A stretch of DNA of 38,324 nucleotides, taken from Granulosicoccus sp964498925. Lineage in GTDB: Bacteria > Pseudomonadota > Gammaproteobacteria > Granulosicoccales > Granulosicoccaceae. The DNA is taken from assembly GCA_964498925.1 (NCBI GenBank), contig CAZCKD010000007.1:1-38324 (forward strand), given 5' to 3'. Made by a program: the position numbers and the translations under genes. Under the pieces are notes generated by a model. The model was not told the origin of the DNA. It saw nothing but the letters and a program-made list of their open reading frames with translations, and did not search any database. How positions within the stretch are numbered: the stretch's first letter is position 1; each line of letters opens with the position of its first letter. Below are positions 33,430-38,324 of the stretch, in pieces.

Positions 33430-34112
33430 AGCATTGTGCATACAAAATGAATCCAGAAGAAATAACAGGCCTTCAGCCCATACGGGCGCGCCATTCGTCA
33501 GCCGGGCAGGGAATCCGAAAACTGCTCATTGGGGTTTGTTGTATCCAGATTTTAGTGCTGATTGGATGTTCAAAATCGACAACGCCGACAGAGTCTGATC
33601 TAGATACAGACCCATCGATATCGTTGGCTGATCAGGAGTCGCAGACGCGCATACCCGAAGCTCTACAGCAATTGGAGAGAAGCCAATTACTGGTAAGCGC
33701 CGCGCCTTCAATTTATTCCAGTGAGATGCTGGCCGATAGCGGGCTGCAAGTGGCTTATTCTTCCGCCGATCAAAAAGCTCAGGTAGCTGCCTCCCTTATC
33801 GAGGCTAATTGGTTGTACATGCAAGAGTGTCTTAACCAAGTATCAGTCGCACCATTAGTCATTATTCGTGACGAAGGTTTTGCACCGATGACGTCAAATG
33901 ATATTGTCATCCACTCTCTTGAGGGGGTGCCGGTAGCTTCACTGACCTTAGAGATCGTTCCCATCGTACAAATAGGTATTAACGACTTCCGTGCATCCGC
34001 GGATTCGGCAGGGGCAAACCTTCGGTCGATATTCGGTAGATTGATTTGGTCCTCTGCGGATTTGGCAGTGAGGGATTATCCGTACGAGTGTGCAGCAACT
34101 CAGATAAACTAA
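33426..34112 (+). CDS. Lipoprotein of unknown function
   Basis: I do not recognise the family. The frame encodes 228 residues from the ATG overlapping tcdA, or 221 from an ATG at 33447. A hydrophobic segment (LLIGVCCIQILVLIGC) ends in a lipobox, LIGC, with Ser at +2, so an outer-membrane-directed lipoprotein is expected. The mature part begins with an acidic Ser/Thr/Asp linker (SKSTTPTESDLDTDPS), then a compact domain (about 75-228) with AQVAASLIEANWLYMQECL and VIIRDEGFAPMTSNDIVIHSLEGV, and two cysteines that could pair. It is coupled to tcdA and precedes the cinA-type gene by 2 bp, so the three appear to form an operon. Confidence 0.7.
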   Translation: MKHCAYKMNPEEITGLQPIRARHSSAGQGIRKLLIGVCCIQILVLIGCSKSTTPTESDLDTDPSISLADQESQTRIPEALQQLERSQLLVSAAPSIYSSEMLADSGLQVAYSSADQKAQVAASLIEANWLYMQECLNQVSVAPLVIIRDEGFAPMTSNDIVIHSLEGVPVASLTLEIVPIVQIGINDFRASADSAGANLRSIFGRLIWSSADLAVRDYPYECAATQIN

Positions 34113-34114
34113 TT

Positions 34115-34861
34115 ATGACTAAAAGTAGTGACGCCCCAACAGCTGCAGTACTGCTGATCGGTAACGAATTACTGAGTGGAAGAACACAGGACTCAAACCT
34201 AGCCTATATCGCCAAGCGAATGGTCGAAAAAGGTATTCGCGTTCTCGAAGCTCGAGTGGTCACCGACGATGCTTCTGTCATAGAAGCGTGTGTCAATGAA
34301 CTGCGATCCAAATATACCTATGTGTTCACGACAGGTGGAATTGGCCCGACTCACGATGACATCACTGCTGATTGCGTTGCAGCAGCGTTTGGCGTTGAAC
34401 TACCGATTCATCCCGAGGCAGAGAGACTCTTGTTGGACTATTTCAAGGAACGCGAGATCGAGCCTAACTCAGATCGTATGAGAATGGCGAGAATCCCGTT
34501 GGGTGCGTCCCTGGTCAACAACCCGGTATCTGTGGCACCCGGTTTTCAAATGGGTAATGTGTTTGTTTTTGCGGGTGTACCGAGAATCATGCAAGCCATG
34601 CTTGACTCGGTCCTACCTGATTTGCGGGAAGGTGCCTTTATGCACAGTGTGACGGTGATTTGCCATGCTGGCGAAGGATCTATTGCAACACCGCTACGGC
34701 GCGTGCAAGAGCAGTTTCCTGCGATTGACATTGGTTGCTACCCTGGAAAGATGGAGGGCAAAAGCCAATTGTCGTTTGTTGCCAGAGGCACTGATGAAGA
34801 CGTGCTTGAAGAAGTTAAAGCAGCGTTAGAGCGAATAGCAAGCGACGCCCTTATCGCTTAA
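34115..34861 (+). CDS. CinA N-terminal-type (MoCF/COG1058) protein
   Basis: This stand-alone molybdopterin-binding-fold protein has 248 residues. It shows AAVLLIGNELLSGRTQDSN and VFTTGGIGPTHDDITADCVAAAFG, the hallmark of the CinA/MoaB/MogA fold, and VAPGFQMGNVFVFAGVPRIM, typical of CinA. The C-terminal NMN-deamidase domain of full CinA is absent. Related stand-alone proteins have been linked to ADP-ribose or FAD pyrophosphatase activity; the substrate here is not known. The ATG at 34115 fits homologues; an in-frame earlier start at 34046 would overlap the lipoprotein gene and add 23 unrelated residues. Confidence 0.87.
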   Translation: MTKSSDAPTAAVLLIGNELLSGRTQDSNLAYIAKRMVEKGIRVLEARVVTDDASVIEACVNELRSKYTYVFTTGGIGPTHDDITADCVAAAFGVELPIHPEAERLLLDYFKEREIEPNSDRMRMARIPLGASLVNNPVSVAPGFQMGNVFVFAGVPRIMQAMLDSVLPDLREGAFMHSVTVICHAGEGSIATPLRRVQEQFPAIDIGCYPGKMEGKSQLSFVARGTDEDVLEEVKAALERIASDALIA

Positions 34862-34865
34862 GGCA

Positions 34866-34889
34866 ACCGACGCAGTCCTTTGCATCGGT
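34866..34889. terminator. Hairpin between convergent cinA-type and DUF481 genes
   Basis: ACCGACGCA (34866-34874) and TGCATCGGT (34881-34889) pair at eight of nine positions around the 6-nt loop GTCCTT. It sits 5 bp after the cinA-type stop in a 44-bp convergent gap. No long T-run follows, so termination is likely but not proved. Confidence 0.45.
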
Positions 34890-34905
34890 AATCTTAAAGA
34901 ACTAA

Positions 34906-35763
34906 TTAGATATCGAAGACCAGGTTTAGGGTCGTTACGCTATCGCTGTCTGAATTAAGCGGGCTATCGCCTGCACTTAGATCAGTATTACTACGTGTGA
35001 AATGTGCGATTTTGAATGCCAGTCTTTGTGAAACCTTGATCGAAAGGCCAAGACCAATTTCTACGAAAGTATTGTCGCTACCGAAATCACTTCGCAGGTC
35101 AGCATTGAAGATCGCGTTTTCGCTGATATTGCGTAGATAGTTCACACCTAGGTAGCCGATGCCACCGTCAACGTTATTACCGGTAACCAGGTCAGTGGTT
35201 TTGTTACCGAAACCAAGCTCAGCTGACAAAGAACCCGTGCTGTTTGAAAAGAATCGATGCCCGACACCGATAACTTGACGTGTGGCCGTATCAATGTTGC
35301 TTGGCTCATCTTGTTCCCAGTCAAACAGACCGAAGAAATACGTGCGGTCTGTGTAATAAAACTTAGGTTGGTAGCCGAGTGCGAATCGGTCAGAGTTGTC
35401 TCCGTTGACCAGTATTAGCTGAGGGTTGCCGTCGTCAGCCAACACAGGATTGCCGGCGGCATCCGTTTGCTCGATGACCAGTGATGACTGCCCTTTAAAG
35501 ATAGAGCCGAACACTAAGTGTTCCCAGCGACCAGATGTCTTTGCAATGCGAAGAGACGCATTAACATTGCTTGATTTTGAATTTCCTGTAGTGCTTGAAG
35601 CACCTAAAGAGGCCGTACCACTCCAACCGCTTAGGGCTCCGCTTACCGCGTCGCCTACAGCTTCTACAGCGTCTTCCTGTGCTGCGGCAGGTGATGACAA
35701 TGCCAGGGCGCTAGTCATTAGCAGTGCAGCCATCGAATTTTTGGAGGTGAATTTACGAATCAT
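34906..35763 (-). CDS. DUF481 family outer-membrane protein
   Basis: This predicted outer-membrane beta-barrel of 285 residues belongs to the YdiY/DUF481 salt-stress-associated group. A signal peptide (MAALLMTSALALSSPAAA, cleaved before QED) precedes GWSGTASLGASSTTGNSKSSNVNASLRIAK, the usual DUF481 opening. Alternating strands with aromatic girdles follow: FALGYQPKFYYTDRTYFFGLFDWEQDE and VIGVGHRFFSNS. The C-terminal strand ends in LVFDI, which has hydrophobic residues at alternate places but not the usual terminal Phe. The upstream region has short repeats and a weak NtrC-like box. The cargo or role is unknown; members are annotated as salt-induced in some bacteria. Confidence 0.87.
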   Translation of the reverse strand: MIRKFTSKNSMAALLMTSALALSSPAAAQEDAVEAVGDAVSGALSGWSGTASLGASSTTGNSKSSNVNASLRIAKTSGRWEHLVFGSIFKGQSSLVIEQTDAAGNPVLADDGNPQLILVNGDNSDRFALGYQPKFYYTDRTYFFGLFDWEQDEPSNIDTATRQVIGVGHRFFSNSTGSLSAELGFGNKTTDLVTGNNVDGGIGYLGVNYLRNISENAIFNADLRSDFGSDNTFVEIGLGLSIKVSQRLAFKIAHFTRSNTDLSAGDSPLNSDSDSVTTLNLVFDI

Positions 35764-35899
35764 TTCGTTAACTTTAATAGTGAAGGGAGCCTGATTATGA
35801 TCAATGAATTCGTCTTTGGATGCTCGTTAACGATGTTTAACAGGATGTCAAAAAAGATAGCTATGAAGTGTGTGTTGGACGTGTCAATTTATGGATGAA

Positions 35900-35926
35900 T
35901 GCACCGTAGTGATGCATCGTGATGCA
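35900..35926 (-). promoter_or_regulatory. Repeat cluster with an NtrC-like box upstream of the DUF481 gene
   Basis: TGCACC-GTAGT-GATGCA (35900-35916) matches eleven of twelve conserved positions of the NtrC consensus. It is followed by a second GTGATGCA, 10 bp after the first copy, and TGCATC-GT-GATGCA (35913-35926) forms an inverted repeat. The cluster lies about 150 bp before the DUF481 start. I found no sigma-54 core here, so the assignment is weak. Confidence 0.35.
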
Positions 35927-36014
35927 CAGCTAGGCAGTCTAGTGACACAGGAGTTTTCAATCGTTCACAGTGAGGCGTAAGCTCACCGATTTTTTTCAAA
36001 TGTAACGTCGATGC

Positions 36015-36851
36015 TTATGGCAAGTTAAGTTGCATCGCCAAATTATTTAAGCGCTTTCCACAATCACCATTCACCTTAAGTGTGGCAATGTCGTCTGCTC
36101 TGGTTTTGCCGTTGTTAATCAGAATAATAGGAAGCCCCTGTTTTTGTGCTTCTCGACAAAACCGGAATCCTGAATAAACCATGAGTGATGAGCCGGCTAC
36201 AAGAAGGGCGTCTGAGTCCCTTAAAGTATCCATGGCACTTATCACTGTGTTTCTCGGTACGTTCTCGCCAAAGAAAACGACATCGGGCTTTAACAGGCCC
36301 CCACAGGACTTGCAGCTAGGAACATCGAGTTCTTCTATATTGTCAATTTCCAGATCGGCATCGCCATCTGGTGCATAGCTAGCCGAAAGTTCTGTTAGCC
36401 AAGGGTTGGACTCAATTAGGCGTATTTGAAAATCATTACGATGTTCAGTTTGCTGGCAGCCGAGACAACGAACAGTATCCAATACGCCGTGAAGATCAAC
36501 GACATTTTTGTGTCCTGCTTTTTGATGGAGGCGATCAACGTTTTGTGTCACAAGCTGCGTTAGTTTGTCGGACTTTTCGATATCAACTAATGCGGTGTGT
36601 GCAAGACTGGGCGTTGCTTTTTGAAACGACGGCCACCCGACAGAGCTTCTTGCCCAATAACGTTTGCGCGCTAGTACGTTATCAGTAAACGTTTTACCAG
36701 TAATGGGTTGAGCGCGTTTCCATTGACCCTTAACGTCTCTGTAGTCACCCAAGCCTGAAGCAGTGCTACAGCCTGCACCGGTCAGAACAAAAAGGCGCGG
36801 ATATTTGTTGATTAGCTCTACAAGCTGTCTATCTAAATTGTCGATACGCAA
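36015..36851 (-). CDS. NAD-dependent protein deacylase, class II sirtuin
   Basis: This sirtuin removes acyl groups from lysines with NAD as co-substrate. It has about 278 residues from the preferred start. Motifs: VLTGAGCSTASGLGDYRD (NAD pocket; most sirtuins have SGIPDYR), RRYWARSSVGW-like KRYWARSSVGW (class II marker), TQNVDRLHQKAG, catalytic His in VVDLHG, zinc cysteines CLGC and CKSC, and FFGENVP. Both possible starts are TTG: 36932 overlaps the LEA14-like gene by 49 bp without a ribosome binding site; 36851 has GAGG 4 nt upstream and no overlap, so I chose it. It follows rsmE and the LEA14-like gene on the same strand. Confidence 0.88.
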   Translation of the reverse strand: MRIDNLDRQLVELINKYPRLFVLTGAGCSTASGLGDYRDVKGQWKRAQPITGKTFTDNVLARKRYWARSSVGWPSFQKATPSLAHTALVDIEKSDKLTQLVTQNVDRLHQKAGHKNVVDLHGVLDTVRCLGCQQTEHRNDFQIRLIESNPWLTELSASYAPDGDADLEIDNIEELDVPSCKSCGGLLKPDVVFFGENVPRNTVISAMDTLRDSDALLVAGSSLMVYSGFRFCREAQKQGLPIILINNGKTRADDIATLKVNGDCGKRLNNLAMQLNLP

Positions 36852-36883
36852 AAGACCTCGTACGCGAATAACTTCTTTTAAAT

Positions 36884-37348
36884 TTATTGACTGAGATTGC
36901 CGTCGACTCCGAAAGGTATGCGAAGCGGCCAATTTGCCAGTTTTACGAAACCGCTGACGTCATAGTCCACAGATTCTCTGGCCGAGTTTGCCAGGGAGAG
37001 TAATTGGCCAAATACTTTGCTGATGCTGGTGTTCACTGATATCTCGATAACCGCATTACCGTTGGCGGGTAAAGTGACACGATCGCCGGTGAAGCCACGG
37101 GCGACTTCTTCATCTTCGAGAGCTGCGATAAACGATAAGGCTTGCAGAGGCAGGGCGTAGGCGTTTGGATTAGTCACTTCCAATTCGAACGCGAGCTCTT
37201 GGCTCTTCAAGCCCAGTTTTACCGGTTTGACCGACAGCAACTTTACGGTAGGAGGTTCCGGTTTGGTTGTCGGTATGGTGCTACAGGCCGTGAGACTGAA
37301 TAATATAGCGGCCAATAAGGTGTATAGGTATGTCGTTTTTTTTAACAT
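36884..37348 (-). CDS. LEA type 2 (LEA14-like) lipoprotein
   Basis: This is a small envelope lipoprotein of 154 residues. Its signal peptide ends in the lipobox LTAC, followed by Ser, which favours outer-membrane sorting. The rest is a single LEA_2/WHy-type beta-sandwich: VKPVKLGLKSQELAFELEVTNPNAYALPLQALSFIAAL is the classic LEA14 pattern with the conserved NPNxxxLP motif, and LPANGNAVIEISVNTSI follows. Related proteins are linked to desiccation or envelope stress in other organisms; the bacterial role is unclear. It starts 2 bp after the rsmE stop, with GGAG inside rsmE as the ribosome binding site, so translation is coupled. Confidence 0.88.
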   Translation of the reverse strand: MLKKTTYLYTLLAAILFSLTACSTIPTTKPEPPTVKLLSVKPVKLGLKSQELAFELEVTNPNAYALPLQALSFIAALEDEEVARGFTGDRVTLPANGNAVIEISVNTSISKVFGQLLSLANSARESVDYDVSGFVKLANWPLRIPFGVDGNLSQ

Positions 37349-37350
37349 GG

Positions 37351-38169
37351 TTATGCGTCTCCGATATCTCCTAAGAGAGATTGAACAACAGCAATACAGG
37401 CAGGGCCTGCAGTTTCTGTTCGTAGAACGCGCGGTCCTACGCTCACGGCATTTATGTTGACATCAGTCGCGTGTTTTATTTCATCTTCATCAAAGCCGGT
37501 CTCCGGCCCGATTATAATTCCGATAGACGAGCACTGGTCTTTGTGTGTTTCTAGGTAAGTTGATAAAGACGTTGACGCTACCGGTGAAAGGATTAGGTGT
37601 CTCTTTTGTGTGTTGTGGTCGAGCGGAATGTCAGTTGATTCCGCTGTTGCGGAATGACTCAGCCAATCTTTAAAGGCCAGGGGTGTTGCGAGAGAGGGTA
37701 TATAAGCACGCCCGCTTTGCTCACATGCACTAACAATAATATTTTGCCAGTGCTCCATTTTTTTCTCTGTTCTTTTTGAACCAAGCTCTTTAACGGAATG
37801 ACGACTATAGACGGGCTGAATATGGTTGACTCCGAGCTCAACGGACTGCCTTATCGACTGGTCCATTTTATCGCCTCTTGATATGGCTTGAACCAATGTC
37901 GTTGTTATCGGTGATTCGGTTTGCGCATCAAATTTGTCAGTGATAAGCAGTTTGGCGCGCTTGCCAGGTGATCGCTGTCCGGTATCAGTAAGCCGGGCGA
38001 CATAGTTATAGCCATCGCCATTGAATAGATGAATGTCAGCGTCTAATTTTGTACGAACAACAGTCACCATGTGATGACTTGCTTTTTTGGATAGCTCCAT
38101 TTCAGAGTGGGTTTGAAGCGGTCCATCGTGAAAAAAGCGGGGTGTTCTTGCGCTTCTATGTGAATTCAC
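37351..38169 (-). CDS. rsmE: 16S rRNA (uracil(1498)-N(3))-methyltransferase
   Basis: RsmE methylates U1498 in helix 44 near the ribosomal decoding centre. It has 272 residues. The N-terminal PUA-like domain opens RTPRFFHDGPL; the SPOUT trefoil-knot domain has VQAISRGDKMDQSIRQSVELGVNHIQPV, IIIGPETGFDEDEI and SVGPRVLRTETAGPACIAVVQSLLGD, the knot that binds SAM. The start is GTG at 38169 with AAGGA 6 nt upstream. An inserted stretch (about 175-195, SATAESTDIPLDHN) is longer than in E. coli RsmE. It leads an apparent three-gene unit with the LEA14-like and sirtuin genes. Confidence 0.95.
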   Translation of the reverse strand: MNSHRSARTPRFFHDGPLQTHSEMELSKKASHHMVTVVRTKLDADIHLFNGDGYNYVARLTDTGQRSPGKRAKLLITDKFDAQTESPITTTLVQAISRGDKMDQSIRQSVELGVNHIQPVYSRHSVKELGSKRTEKKMEHWQNIIVSACEQSGRAYIPSLATPLAFKDWLSHSATAESTDIPLDHNTQKRHLILSPVASTSLSTYLETHKDQCSSIGIIIGPETGFDEDEIKHATDVNINAVSVGPRVLRTETAGPACIAVVQSLLGDIGDA

Positions 38170-38210
38170 GAAAATCCTTGATAGGGTTTGTGGAGTTTTA
38201 ACATACTTAA

Positions 38211-38324
38211 CTAGCGCCGCTTGAGCCCAAGAAGCCCGGTACGCTCAGACTGATTTATCTTGTCAGTGAGTGTTTGCCGGCTACGTTGTTTTAAACGGTC
38301 GATTGAATATTGGAACTCAGCCTC
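38211..38324 (-). CDS. C-terminal end of an unidentified gene, truncated by the window edge
   Basis: An open frame enters from the window edge and ends in TAG at 38211-38213, 41 bp before the rsmE start on the same strand. The 37 visible residues (EAEFQYSIDRLKQRSRQTL, then DKINQSERTGLLGLKRR) are highly charged and helical, with a basic tail. The EAEF...L...GL spacing faintly recalls the end of bacterial DnaG primase, but this is too short to assign. Confidence 0.45.
   Translation of the reverse strand, partial: EAEFQYSIDRLKQRSRQTLTDKINQSERTGLLGLKRR

Overview
The window reads as chromosomal DNA of a gammaproteobacterium, probably a marine or environmental heterotroph. This rests on the gene content: holA-asnS, ntrBC preceded by a DUF4124 gene, glyQ-glyS-gmhB-plsC, trmB, rsmE, tcdA, metA, ypfJ and a class II sirtuin. 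No single marker fixes the genus. A Granulosicoccus-like lineage is only a guess, based on the orphan MttB-family gene. Coding density is high. I found no phage, insertion sequence, CRISPR array, rRNA or tRNA.

Layout. 1-632: 5' part of pyrD, minus strand, leaving the window. 688-3122: holA-asnS, overlapping by 4 bp. 3201-4625: a BCP-like peroxiredoxin and a solitary pseudopilin. 4664-7938 (minus): DUF4124 gene, ntrB, ntrC, with two NtrC-type boxes before ntrB. 8116-10378: a small 2OG-Fe(II) oxygenase-like gene facing an MttB-family methyltransferase gene. 10379-10974: a long non-coding gap with a 16-bp perfect palindrome. 10975-15072: a large lipoprotein with a complete galactose-oxidase copper-radical active site followed by five PA14 domains. 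15138-16310 (minus): nagA. 16311-16695: a regulatory gap with a consensus NtrC box. 16696-21015: glyQ-glyS-gmhB-plsC. 21063-21860 (minus): tatD-family gene. 21973-27113: ypfJ-type metallopeptidase, a P-loop NTPase, metA, and a DUF3857/transglutaminase protein. 27155-28819 (minus): a formyltransferase-like plus GINT1-type propeller protein. 29017-31653 (minus): trmB and an SLC13 permease. 31869-32710 (minus): an RRM protein and a GIY-YIG protein. 32632-34861: tcdA, a small lipoprotein and a CinA-type protein. 34906-35763 (minus): DUF481 outer-membrane protein. 36015-38169 (minus): rsmE, a LEA14-like lipoprotein, a sirtuin. 38211-38324: the last codons of a further minus-strand gene.

How the genes fit together. 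Much of the window is housekeeping: translation (asnS, glyQS, trmB, rsmE, tcdA), replication (holA), pyrimidine, methionine and heptose/phospholipid synthesis. The nitrogen regulators NtrB/NtrC are encoded here, and NtrC-like boxes occur before ntrB, in the nagA/glyQ gap and, weakly, before the DUF481 gene. nagA would let the cell use amino sugars, which links plausibly to nitrogen control, but this is inference. The most distinctive accessory gene is the copper-radical oxidase with five PA14 domains. It looks like a surface or periplasmic carbohydrate-oxidising lipoprotein. The formyltransferase/GINT1 protein and the MttB homologue without a corrinoid partner are the other genes whose substrates are unknown.
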